Positions 7,926 through 15,469 of a DNA stretch of 36,386 bases are shown here, piece after piece. The translations under genes and the position numbers were made by a program. The notes beneath the pieces are model-generated. The model saw only the letters and a list, made by a program, of their open reading frames with translations. It did no database searches and was not told where the DNA came from. Source of the stretch: Sporichthyaceae bacterium (GTDB lineage: Bacteria > Actinomycetota > Actinomycetes > Sporichthyales > Sporichthyaceae); assembly GCA_036269075.1 (NCBI GenBank), contig DATASX010000097.1, positions 1 to 36,386 on the forward strand, written 5' to 3'. Every line of letters starts with the position of its first letter. Positions within the stretch are counted from its first letter, which is position 1.

Positions 7926-9230
7926 TCAGGAAGCGGCGGCCGCGGGCACCTGGTAGGTGGTCGCGTCCTTGCCTTCGTAGAGCGCCTTGAGCTGCTTCAG
8001 GCCGCCGGGGCTGGCCTTGTCGACCTGGACGATGTAGACACTGCGCGAAGCCGGCTGCCCGGGCTTGGAGTAGTCCAGCGGCGGGAGCAGCTTGTCGGTG
8101 TTGATGTTGTTGCTCGCCAGCAGCGCGTTGTGGATGCCGGCGCGCGTCAGGTCCTTGGCGGCGCAGGCCTTCGTCAGAACCTCGCCCATGATCAGGCCGA
8201 ACGAGTAGCCGAGCTGAACGCCGTAGTTCGGCTTCAGATCCGGGTGCTGCTTGGTGAACGTGGCCGCGATCGTCTTGGCCTCGGCCACCGAGGAGGAGAA
8301 CGGCACGCCGCTCTGGGCCAGGATCAGCGGCGCGAGGGCGGCCGCCGCGGGGGTCCCGAGCAAGGCCGGGGCGAAGGTCGGGTTGTTGCCGACCATGGGC
8401 ACCTTCAGCCCGAGCGCCGCGTTGTTGGTGGCGACCGACGCGGTCTGCGTCGGGGTCGAGGTCAACGCGATCACCTTGACGCCGTCGCCCTTGAACTTGG
8501 TCACGATGCTCTTCATGTCGGTGTCGGTGGCGGTGACCTTCGCCTCGTCGACGGTCATCCCGTGCTGCGCGGCGAAGTACTTCGAGCCGAGCAGGCCGTT
8601 TCCGCCGTACTCACCGTCGATGTAGACGTGCCCGATCTTGTCGCCCTTCTTGAGCTTCCCCTGGTCGAAGAGGTAGTCCAGCGCGTTGACCATCTCGAGG
8701 TCGTAGGTGGTCCCGACGATGGTCACGTAGGGCGCGCCGAGCAGCACCGAGCTCCACGAGATGGCGAGCGTGGTCAGCTGCTTGTCGGCGATGTCCTGCT
8801 TGAGCGCCGCGATGACCGGCGAGCCGAGCAGGTCGAGGAAGGCCGCCGACTTCGGCTCGAGGTCCGGGAACTGGATCTTGGCCTGGTCGGCCTTGTAGCC
8901 GTGGTCGACCGTGTCGATCGCGATCTTCCGGCCGCAGATCCCGCCCTTGCCGTTGACCTCGTCGGCCCAGATCTGGTGACCGGCCGAGATGGCGTTGCCG
9001 AGGTCCTTGAAGACACCGGTGTGGTCGGTGAGCACACCGAGGGTGATCGTGTCGGCGGAGATGCCCGGCCCGATCTTGACGCCGTTGGCGTCCGTGGAGC
9101 CACCGCTGTCGCTCGCCGGCGCTCCGGACGACCCCGCCGCGGCGGTGTCGTTGCTGTTTCCACCTCCGCAGCCGGCGATCATCAGCATCCCGGCCACTGC
9201 CAGGACCGGGATCTTACGAATTCTGCGCAT
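7926..9230 (-). CDS. livK: Branched-chain amino acid type ABC transporter, substrate-binding lipoprotein
   Basis: Periplasmic-binding-protein-like lipoprotein of the LivJ/LivK family (434 residues). It captures a ligand outside the membrane for the LivHMGF permease. A basic N-terminus, a hydrophobic stretch and the lipobox MIAGC (Cys21) give a lipid-anchored signal. A Gly/Ser/Asp-rich linker follows, then the ligand-binding fold beginning near ITLGVLTDHTG. Family members bind Leu/Ile/Val, but also amides, urea or aromatic compounds, and this sequence does not tell which. Unusually, it is last in the operon, three bases after the livM stop. Confidence 0.9.
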   Translation of the reverse strand: MRRIRKIPVLAVAGMLMIAGCGGGNSNDTAAAGSSGAPASDSGGSTDANGVKIGPGISADTITLGVLTDHTGVFKDLGNAISAGHQIWADEVNGKGGICGRKIAIDTVDHGYKADQAKIQFPDLEPKSAAFLDLLGSPVIAALKQDIADKQLTTLAISWSSVLLGAPYVTIVGTTYDLEMVNALDYLFDQGKLKKGDKIGHVYIDGEYGGNGLLGSKYFAAQHGMTVDEAKVTATDTDMKSIVTKFKGDGVKVIALTSTPTQTASVATNNAALGLKVPMVGNNPTFAPALLGTPAAAALAPLILAQSGVPFSSSVAEAKTIAATFTKQHPDLKPNYGVQLGYSFGLIMGEVLTKACAAKDLTRAGIHNALLASNNINTDKLLPPLDYSKPGQPASRSVYIVQVDKASPGGLKQLKALYEGKDATTYQVPAAAAS

Positions 9231-9233
9231 GGT

Positions 9234-10364
9234 TCAGTTCCCTTCGGAGATGAGCGACGAACCGAGCAGGTTGCGACTGAGCTTGCGTTGCACTCGTCGC
9301 CCGAGAGCTGCCAGACCCCCGGGCTCGAACAGGACGACAAGGACGATCGCCGTACCGTAGACGAACGCCGTGAAGATCACCGGCGTGACTGCCTTGGCGC
9401 CGTGGCCGAACACGTGTGAGTGCCCGAACCACAGGTTCAGTGCGCCCGGCATTCCGTTCACCAGTGCGGCGCCCGCGATCGCGCCGGCGACCGAACCGAG
9501 GCCGCCGATCAGGATCATCGCCAGGATCGCGATCGCCACCTGGATGCTGTAGGTGCCGACGAACTCGCTCTCGTCGGGCTTGAAGAGGCGGTACCAGAAC
9601 ACAGTCATCACACCGGCCAGACCGGCGTAGCCGGAGGAGATTGCGAAGGCCTCGGCCCGCACCCGGGGAACCGGCACCCCCAGCGCGGCCGCGGCCGACT
9701 CGTTGTCACGCACCACTCGCCAGGCCCGACCGGGACGGCTGTTGATGGCGCCCTGGGCGAGCAGGTAGGCCAGCGTCGTCAGCACCAGGAACACGTACCA
9801 GATCCGCTCGTCGCGATGCCCGGCGCGCAGGACGGAGAACTCGAAGATCTTCAGGTCCGGGACGGAGCGGCCGCTGGCCGTGCCACCGGTGATCGAGTCG
9901 TACTTCTGGCCTGTGTACAGACCGATGTAGACCAGGGAGAGCGTGGCGACGCCGAGGTACACACCGCGCACGCGGCCGGCGACCGGCGCGAACACCAGCC
10001 CCAGCACCGAGGCGATGAGAACCGCCCCCACCACTGCTATCAGGGAGGGCCAGCCCAGTCCCCACCTGCCCGGACGGTGCGGGCTGCCCAGGACGCAGTA
10101 ACTCGCGCCGCCGACGAACATGAAGAACGGGGTGGCCAACGACAACTGACCGGCCTGCCCGGTGAGCAGGGTCAGTCCGATCGCGGCTACGGCGCCGATC
10201 ATCACGTACGCGCCCACCCGCAACCACGAGTCCGACAGGTACATGGGCGGCGTGATGACGGCGACCGCCAGCACGATCCGCACCAGCCAGCGCATCGGGT
10301 CGATCCGTCCGGGCAAGGCGTGCGCCCGGTTCCCAGCGGCCGTTTCCAGGGCGTGCTCAGACAC
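9234..10364 (-). CDS. livM: ABC transporter permease LivM
   Basis: Inner-membrane permease of 376 residues, half of the LivHM channel for branched-chain amino acid type substrates. It has about eight to ten hydrophobic helices. The motif GLTLLTGQAGQLSLA, typical of LivM, lies near the end of helix 3. The ABC-contacting loop is ALGVPVPRVRAEAFAISSGYAG. The GTG start overlaps the livH reading frame by eight bases, indicating translational coupling. The C-terminal end is basic and cytoplasmic. Confidence 0.9.
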   Translation of the reverse strand: MSEHALETAAGNRAHALPGRIDPMRWLVRIVLAVAVITPPMYLSDSWLRVGAYVMIGAVAAIGLTLLTGQAGQLSLATPFFMFVGGASYCVLGSPHRPGRWGLGWPSLIAVVGAVLIASVLGLVFAPVAGRVRGVYLGVATLSLVYIGLYTGQKYDSITGGTASGRSVPDLKIFEFSVLRAGHRDERIWYVFLVLTTLAYLLAQGAINSRPGRAWRVVRDNESAAAALGVPVPRVRAEAFAISSGYAGLAGVMTVFWYRLFKPDESEFVGTYSIQVAIAILAMILIGGLGSVAGAIAGAALVNGMPGALNLWFGHSHVFGHGAKAVTPVIFTAFVYGTAIVLVVLFEPGGLAALGRRVQRKLSRNLLGSSLISEGN

Positions 10365-11235
10365 GGGTTCGCTCCCGGGTGCCGAACAACCCGGCAGGCG
10401 CGACGATCAGCACCGCCAGCATCACCATGTAGACGGCGACCTTCGAGAACTCGAACGAGATGTACTGGGCACTCAATGCTTCGGTCAGCCCGACAATCAC
10501 TCCGCCGACGATCGCCCCGCTGGTCGAGTCCAGACCGCCGACGATCGCCGCCGGGAACGCCACCAGCGCGATCGCGTGCGTCCCGAGGCTCAGGCCGGCG
10601 CCGGAGAAGTCCTGCGTGGCCAGGAACAGCACCGCGACACCGGCCAACGCGCCGGCCACGCACCACGCCAGGGCGGTGACCCGCCACCGGTGGATCCCCA
10701 TCAACGCGGCGGCTTCCCGGTTCTCGGCCAGGGCCCGCATCGACACACCCCATGGGGTGAACCGGAAGGCCAGGAAGAAGGCCGCAACCAGGACCGCCCC
10801 GACGCCGAGCGCGATCACGTTGGTCCGGAAGAAGGTGACCGACCCGATCTGGAAGGGCTTGCCGTCGTACGGGGAGCCGAGGAACGGGATTTCCTCCCCG
10901 AGCCGCCGGATGATCTCCTCGCTCATGACCACGTCGACACCGATCGTGAGCAGCGCGAGCGCGATCGGATCCGCCAACGGTCGGCGGGAGACCAGGACCC
11001 GTTCGATGATGACGGCGCCGGCCGCCGCGGCAATGACACCCAATACGGCGGAACCGAGGAAACCCAGGTCGTCCTGCGTTCGCGCCACGATGTAACCGCC
11101 GAGCAGCACCAGCGAACCGTGCGCGAAGTTCAGAACTCCGCTGGCCTTGAAGATGATCACGAATCCGAGTGCGAGCAGCGCGTAGACCGCGCCCTTGCCG
11201 AGGCCGTTCACGACCACCTGGACGAAAGTGTTCAA
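10357..11235 (-). CDS. livH: ABC transporter permease LivH
   Basis: Inner-membrane permease of 292 residues that pairs with LivM. The N-terminal helix GAVYALLALGFVIIFKASGV and the following NFAHGSLVLLGGY are diagnostic of LivH. The coupling loop AENREAAALMGIHRWRV contacts the ATPases. It starts at a TTG overlapping the livG stop (TTGA, 11232-11235), with GGGAG (complement of 11243-11247) seven bases upstream. Both the start choice and coupling to livG are therefore well supported. Confidence 0.9.
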   Translation of the reverse strand: MNTFVQVVVNGLGKGAVYALLALGFVIIFKASGVLNFAHGSLVLLGGYIVARTQDDLGFLGSAVLGVIAAAAGAVIIERVLVSRRPLADPIALALLTIGVDVVMSEEIIRRLGEEIPFLGSPYDGKPFQIGSVTFFRTNVIALGVGAVLVAAFFLAFRFTPWGVSMRALAENREAAALMGIHRWRVTALAWCVAGALAGVAVLFLATQDFSGAGLSLGTHAIALVAFPAAIVGGLDSTSGAIVGGVIVGLTEALSAQYISFEFSKVAVYMVMLAVLIVAPAGLFGTRERTRV

Positions 11236-12005
11236 GCGGGTTCTCCCAGATACGCCTTAATTACCTCCGGGTCGGCGCGCACCTCGGCGGGTGTCCCGTC
11301 CGCGACGACCTTCCCGAAATCCAGCACGGTGATCCGCTGCGCGATGCCCATCACCAGGTTCATGTCGTGCTCGACCAGCAACACGCTGATCTCCAGCGCG
11401 GCTCGGATCGCCTTGATCAGTTCCGCGATCTCGGCGGTCTCGCCGGCGTTCATCCCGGCCGCCGGTTCGTCCAGCAGCAGCACCGACGGCTCGGTGGCCA
11501 GCGCGCGGGCGATGTCCGCCCGCTTCGCATCCCCGTAGGAGAGCGTGGAGACCTGACGGTCCAACAGATCGCCGATGCCGATGAACTCGCAGATCTCGAC
11601 CACCCGCGCGCGATGACGGGCCTGTTCGCGCAGGACGGTCGGCCACCGGACACCGGCGGCCAGGAAACCGCCGCGCGTCCGGCTGTGGCGCGCCACCATG
11701 ACGTTGTCGATCAGCGTGGAGTGCGGGCACAGCGCGAGATTCTGGAAGGACCGACCCAACCCGCGCCGCGCCAACTGGTGCGGCCGCAGCCCGGTGACGT
11801 CGTCCCCGCCCAGCTCGATCTGCCCGCCGTCGGGGCGGTAGACGCCGCTGATCACGTTGAAGCAGGTGGACTTGCCGGCCCCGTTCGGGCCGATCAACGC
11901 GTGGATGGTCCCGGGCGCCACCGTGAAGGAGACTCCGTCCAGTGCGCGCACCCCGCCGAAACTCAGCGTCAGATCTGCGACCCGCAACCCGGCGCCGTCG
12001 GTCAT
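11232..12005 (-). CDS. livG: ABC transporter ATP-binding protein LivG
   Basis: One of the two ATPases of the Liv transporter (257 residues), bound to the cytoplasmic side of LivHM. The Walker A motif is GPNGAGKST and Walker B is VLLLDEPAAGMN. The signature motif reads LSYGDAKRADIARAL where LivG proteins usually have LSYGQQR, a mild variation. The C-terminal EVIKAYLGEPA is typical of LivG. The ATG at 12005 follows the livF stop by four bases; the open frame extends further upstream but only through livF. Confidence 0.9.
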   Translation of the reverse strand: MTDGAGLRVADLTLSFGGVRALDGVSFTVAPGTIHALIGPNGAGKSTCFNVISGVYRPDGGQIELGGDDVTGLRPHQLARRGLGRSFQNLALCPHSTLIDNVMVARHSRTRGGFLAAGVRWPTVLREQARHRARVVEICEFIGIGDLLDRQVSTLSYGDAKRADIARALATEPSVLLLDEPAAGMNAGETAEIAELIKAIRAALEISVLLVEHDMNLVMGIAQRITVLDFGKVVADGTPAEVRADPEVIKAYLGEPA

Positions 12006-12009
12006 CCGA

Positions 12010-12801
12010 TCACCCCTGCCACTTCGACAGGACCCGAGTGGGGGCGACCGCCTCTTGGACCTCGGCTTCGACCTGCCCATGCCCGCCCAGGTAGAGCCCG
12101 GCAAGTTCCGGGGAGTCTGTGACAGCTTCCGCGGTGTCGCGCAACGCCACTCGGCCGACCTCGAGGACCACCACTTGCGTGGCGAGTTTGAGCGCCATGG
12201 CGGCATTCTGCTCGACGAGCAGCACGGTCGTGCCGGCCTCATTGATCTCGGAGATGATCCGTCCGATCAAGGTGATCATCTGCGGGGCGAGGCCGAGTGA
12301 CGGCTCGTCGAGGAGCAGCAACTGCGGATCGGACATCAGTGCCCGACCCATGGCCAGCATCTGCTGTTCGCCGCCGGAGAGCAGACCGGCCCGTTGGGTG
12401 CGGCGCTCCGCGAGCCGGGGGAACAACTCGTAAACCCGGTCGCTCGCGCCACCCCGGCGGGCCCTCGGCAAGGACAGCGCGCCGGCCCGCAGATTGTCCT
12501 CGACCGACATGGTCGCGAACACCTGGCGGCCCTCGGGCACCTGCACGATTCCGGCAGCCACGATTTCCGCCGGATCGAGTCCCTTCATCGCCCGGCCGTC
12601 GTAGCTGATTTCCCCGGTTTGGACCCGCCCGCGATGCAGGCCGAGGGTCCCTGAAATGGCCCGCAGCAGCGTCGATTTACCTGCACCGTTCGCACCGAGG
12701 ACGGCCGTGACCGACCCGTCGGGGACCTCGATGTCGACGGCCCGAAGGCCTTCAACTGCCCGACCGTAACAAACTGTGAGTTGGCTCACTTCCAAGGACA
12801 C
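12010..12801 (-). CDS. livF: ABC transporter ATP-binding protein LivF
   Basis: Second ATPase of the Liv transporter (about 263 residues). The Walker A motif is GANGAGKST, the signature is LSGGEQQMLAMGRAL and Walker B is LLLLDEPSLGLAP. Near the middle is the LivF-typical IVQVPEGRQVFATMSVEDNL. It is first in the reverse-strand livFGHMK operon. The start is uncertain: GTG at 12801 is used here, TTG at 12810 is also possible, and neither has a clear ribosome binding site, so the mRNA may be leaderless. Confidence 0.88.
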   Translation of the reverse strand: MSLEVSQLTVCYGRAVEGLRAVDIEVPDGSVTAVLGANGAGKSTLLRAISGTLGLHRGRVQTGEISYDGRAMKGLDPAEIVAAGIVQVPEGRQVFATMSVEDNLRAGALSLPRARRGGASDRVYELFPRLAERRTQRAGLLSGGEQQMLAMGRALMSDPQLLLLDEPSLGLAPQMITLIGRIISEINEAGTTVLLVEQNAAMALKLATQVVVLEVGRVALRDTAEAVTDSPELAGLYLGGHGQVEAEVQEAVAPTRVLSKWQG

Positions 12802-12928
12802 GACGCACAATCTTGTCGGTCGACGCGCTGCCGCGCAACGACCGGGTCGACGAACGCGCCGTGCACACCGACGAACGGCTCATCGGCGCGCCGGCGCAAG
12901 TCAGCCGTGGGCGTGCACTGTGGTCATT

Positions 12929-12952
12929 GATGAGCTCGCAAGCTCGCTCATC
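12929..12952. terminator. Hairpin overlapping the PIG-L gene stop
   Basis: GATGAGC (12929-12935) and GCTCATC (12946-12952) form a 7-bp stem with a ten-base loop containing AGCTCGC-like half repeats. The stop codon of the PIG-L gene (complement of 12948-12950) lies in the stem. It could end the Nudix/PIG-L transcript. The rest of the gap to livF (12802-12928) shows nothing I can assign apart from the livF promoter it must hold. Confidence 0.45.
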
Positions 12953-13658
12953 GGGTGTCGAGAATCAGGTATCCCTCCGCGATACGGCCATCCGGCAGCC
13001 CGCCGGCGCGGGCCTGCATCGAACCCCATTCGCGCATTCGTTGCTCCAGCCCGACCGCGCCACCGGTCTGGCTCACGTGCGCGGCCAGGGCCGCCATCTT
13101 GCGGTCGAACATCGCGGTGGTGTCCACGTAGTGGTCGGCCCGCTCGTTCGAGCTCATCACCCAGACCTCGGCGACCGTGTGGGCGGCTAGTTGCTCCTGC
13201 GCAAGCAATTCGGGGTGGGCCATCGGGTTGCGGGCGTCGGGGTAGACGGCGCACATCGCCGCTTCCCCGGCAGCGGTGTGGTCCGGGTGACTGGCGTACA
13301 TGCCGCGAATGTCGCGGACCGGCGAGTGGACCACCAGTCGGTCCGGACGGAATCGGCGGATCGACCGGCTGATGTCGCGCCGAAGTTCGTGACTGACCGT
13401 CAGTCTGCCGTCCTCATAACCCAGGAACTCGATCTCGCTCACGCCGAGTACGGCGGCCGCGTCCCGTTGCTCGGCCCGCCGGCGGGCGGCCAACGCGGCC
13501 CGAGGTGTCGACGGGTCCGAACCGCCGGCGTCACCGTCGGTCACGACGCAGTAGGCCACCTCGACGCCGGCCGCGGTCCACCCGGCGATCGTGCCCGCAC
13601 ACGAGAAATCCACGTCGTCGGGGTGCGCGGCCACAAGAAGTACGCGCGAGGCATTCAT
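12948..13658 (-). CDS. PIG-L family zinc-dependent deacetylase
   Basis: Cytoplasmic LmbE/PIG-L-fold deacetylase of 236 residues. The family removes acetyl groups from GlcNAc-type amides (for example MshB and Mca in mycothiol metabolism, or antibiotic intermediates). The zinc motif AHPDD (11-15) and the second-metal-ligand motif SHPDH are both present, so the enzyme should be active. The ATG at 13658 places AHPDD at the usual distance from the N-terminus. It begins 19 bases after the Nudix stop, and the two probably share a transcript. MshB and Mca are usually longer (about 290-300 residues), so a mycothiol role is not assumed. Confidence 0.82.
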   Translation of the reverse strand: MNASRVLLVAAHPDDVDFSCAGTIAGWTAAGVEVAYCVVTDGDAGGSDPSTPRAALAARRRAEQRDAAAVLGVSEIEFLGYEDGRLTVSHELRRDISRSIRRFRPDRLVVHSPVRDIRGMYASHPDHTAAGEAAMCAVYPDARNPMAHPELLAQEQLAAHTVAEVWVMSSNERADHYVDTTAMFDRKMAALAAHVSQTGGAVGLEQRMREWGSMQARAGGLPDGRIAEGYLILDTR

Positions 13659-13677
13659 GAATGGATCCACCACCAGA

Positions 13678-14094
13678 TCAACCGGATGCCGGGGGCCCGG
13701 AATTCCCGAGGAACCCGCAAAGTGCGACGGCTGCCGGGAGGTCGGCGGGCAACCAGTCGACATCGAACACGGCGTCGCGACCGAGCCAACGCAATTCGTC
13801 GTGCGAGTCGCCGGCCGCGGGTTCGCCGTCCACCAGTTTCGCGAGGAAGACCTTGAGCACCAATGCAGAACTCAGCCACCATTCACCTGGCAGTCTGCCG
13901 GTGCACACGATCCCGACGCCGAGTTCCTCGCGGCACTCCCGAACCAGCGCCTCGGTCTCGGACTCACCCGCCTCGACCTTGCCGCCGGGGAACTCCCAGC
14001 CGCCGGCCAGCGCCTCCGGGCGACTGCGGCGCGCCGACAGCACCCGACCGTCGCGCAGGATCGCCGCACCGACCACCACCCGGCACGCATTCAT
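13678..14094 (-). CDS. Nudix hydrolase, MutT-like
   Basis: Small pyrophosphohydrolase of 138 residues. The complete Nudix box runs from G38 to V60 (G-x5-E-x7-REUXEEXGU), with EFPGGK just before it. Length and order resemble MutT-type 8-oxo-dGTP diphosphatases (RRSRPEALAGGWEFPGGK), but related CTP and dNTP pyrophosphatases cannot be excluded. The ATG at 14094 is set by AAGGAG nine bases upstream. It is transcribed with the PIG-L gene and divergently from the pterin dehydratase. Confidence 0.85.
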   Translation of the reverse strand: MNACRVVVGAAILRDGRVLSARRSRPEALAGGWEFPGGKVEAGESETEALVRECREELGVGIVCTGRLPGEWWLSSALVLKVFLAKLVDGEPAAGDSHDELRWLGRDAVFDVDWLPADLPAAVALCGFLGNSGPPASG

Positions 14095-14207
14095 GAAGCC
14101 GAACTCCTTGACCGCTCCCGAGCCTGTGCCGGCAATGCTCGCACTGAACCGCGGCCGGCGCCGGGGCGGACTTGACGCCGGCGCCCGCGGGGAGAAACGT
14201 CGGGGCC

Positions 14208-14507
14208 ATGGCTGCACTCCTGACCCCCGAGGACCTGCGCGCCGGACTGGCCAAGCTGCCCGACTGGTCCGCCGACGGCAACACGATCCGCCGCAAGGTC
14301 AGCGCCCCCGACTTCCCGACCGCGATCGCGCTGGTCGTGGCCGTCGCCGGCGAGGCCGAGGCGATGAATCATCATCCGGACATCGACATCCGCTGGCGCG
14401 ACGTCCACTTCGCGCTGTCGACCCACTCGGCCGGCGGCCTGACCCCGCTGGACCTCGACCTCGCCCAACGCATCGACGACGCGGCGGCGGCCCGCGGCGC
14501 CGGCTGA
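14208..14507 (+). CDS. 4a-hydroxytetrahydrobiopterin dehydratase (pterin-4a-carbinolamine dehydratase)
   Basis: Small enzyme of 99 residues that dehydrates 4a-hydroxytetrahydropterin in pterin cofactor recycling. The active-site motif NHHPDIDIRWRDV with H55 and H56, and the third histidine H73 in STHSAGGLT, are intact. The first residues, LTPEDLRAGLAKLPDW, match the family start, so the ATG at 14208 is preferred over the upstream in-frame ATG at 14172. No aromatic amino acid hydroxylase is nearby, so its physiological partner is unknown; actinobacteria often carry this gene alone. Confidence 0.92.
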   Translation: MAALLTPEDLRAGLAKLPDWSADGNTIRRKVSAPDFPTAIALVVAVAGEAEAMNHHPDIDIRWRDVHFALSTHSAGGLTPLDLDLAQRIDDAAAARGAG

Positions 14508-14573
14508 CCCCGTAGCGCTGACGTTGCGGCAGTACGGTTGAGCCGCTCTCGGTCGGCCGACGGAAGGACGCAC

Positions 14574-14990
14574 GTGCGCGCGTCGTCCCGGGTCCTCCCG
14601 ACACTGGCGCTGCTGGCCGGGCTGTCGGCCTGCGGCGCATCCACGATCAACGACGCGGCCGACCCTCAAGCTCGCAAATGCAAGGCTGCACTCGAAATTC
14701 GCCTAACTACTGCGGATGCAGCTGCAGCCGGCGCGCCGAGCGAGACCGCCGCACAGGCCGCGATCGCGAACTCCATGGCCGGGCCGAAGCCGAAGGAGTG
14801 CGCGCACATCTCCGACACGCTCGGGGCTCGTCTGCTCAACGAACTGGCCACCGAGGCCACCGGGCGCGCCGCGGCGGCGCGTCAGAGCTTCCTGGACGGC
14901 CTGGGCAAGGCGGTCGGCGGCACCGCTAGCCCGACGGCCGGACCGAGCGACCAACCCGTGGCGAGCGGCACGCCGACGAGCAGTCCCTGA
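14574..14990 (+). CDS. Small putative lipoprotein, unknown function
   Basis: A 138-residue protein with a basic start, a hydrophobic core and the lipobox LSAC (after LALLAG), so it is probably lipid-anchored outside the membrane. The body is Ala-rich, with two later Cys residues that may pair, and ends in a low-complexity Pro/Thr/Ser tail. The GTG at 14574 has GGAAGGA five bases upstream. Its overall plan (lipobox, Ala-rich helical body, two cysteines) resembles the lipoprotein at 23847-24206, though the sequences differ. No family is recognised. Confidence 0.7.
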   Translation: MRASSRVLPTLALLAGLSACGASTINDAADPQARKCKAALEIRLTTADAAAAGAPSETAAQAAIANSMAGPKPKECAHISDTLGARLLNELATEATGRAAAARQSFLDGLGKAVGGTASPTAGPSDQPVASGTPTSSP

Positions 14991-15129
14991 CGACCGGCGG
15001 GGCGAGCAATGACTGTGGAACTGACCGTTCGGGCCATCGATTTCGGGCCGAACAGCGGAGTGTCTCCCCCGGCACTGCGGCGTCAAAGGGTTACCGGGTT
15101 GGACAGACCTGGGCAGGCCAGGGGGAGCA

Positions 15130-15393
15130 ATGCGAGTCTTCGATCCATTCGGACTGATCGGCAGCACGATCTCGTACGCCTCGTCGCACGACTACGCGCC
15201 GCTGACCCTGCTCACGGTCGGCCTGGTCGTCGTGATCCATCTGCTCGTGCTGCTGACACTGGTCGGCGCCGGCGTCCGCGCGGCGCGGCGCTACCGGGAA
15301 CGGCGCGCGGTGGTCGCCCTGTTCACCCCGACCCGGAGGCTCTCGACGATCCCGCAGCAACGGGCCGGCTCGCCGCACGACCAGGTAATCTGA
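15130..15393 (+). CDS. Small single-pass membrane protein, unknown function
   Basis: An 87-residue protein with one hydrophobic helix (about 25-48, LTLLTVGLVVVIHLLVLLTL) and a basic cytoplasmic segment, RAARRYRERR. An excellent ribosome binding site, GGGGGAGC, lies immediately before the ATG. The spacer 14991-15129 holds nothing else I can identify. It resembles no family I know. A palindrome begins exactly at its stop codon. Confidence 0.6.
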   Translation: MRVFDPFGLIGSTISYASSHDYAPLTLLTVGLVVVIHLLVLLTLVGAGVRAARRYRERRAVVALFTPTRRLSTIPQQRAGSPHDQVI

Positions 15394-15403
15394 CGCTGCG
15401 TCA
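15391..15403. promoter_or_regulatory. TGACGCTGCGTCA palindrome
   Basis: A perfect 6+6 palindrome around one central base, overlapping the stop codon of the small membrane protein. The flanks AATC on the left and ATA on the right resemble a second copy at 23174-23186. It is a possible transcription factor site, possibly for a promoter on either strand. Confidence 0.4.
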
Positions 15404-15416
15404 TATTCGCTGGACG

Positions 15417-15458
15417 GCCGACGGGCGGGGACATCACCTGATGTCCCCGCCCGTCGGC
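15417..15458. terminator. Bidirectional 20-bp hairpin terminator
   Basis: Arms 15417-15436 and 15439-15458 are perfect complements over 20 bp; with the two central bases the real loop will be a little larger. It separates the converging small membrane protein gene and the saccharopine-dehydrogenase-like gene. Confidence 0.92.
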
Positions 15459-15469
15459 TGGTCGTTCAG

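Noticed and set aside
12811-12947. Small gene between livF and the PIG-L gene
   Set aside because: No frame with a start, ribosome binding site and protein-like composition is present.
12948-13658. Mycothiol enzymes MshB or Mca
   Set aside because: The zinc motif fits, but the protein is about 50 residues shorter and no mycothiol gene is nearby, so only the PIG-L family is claimed.
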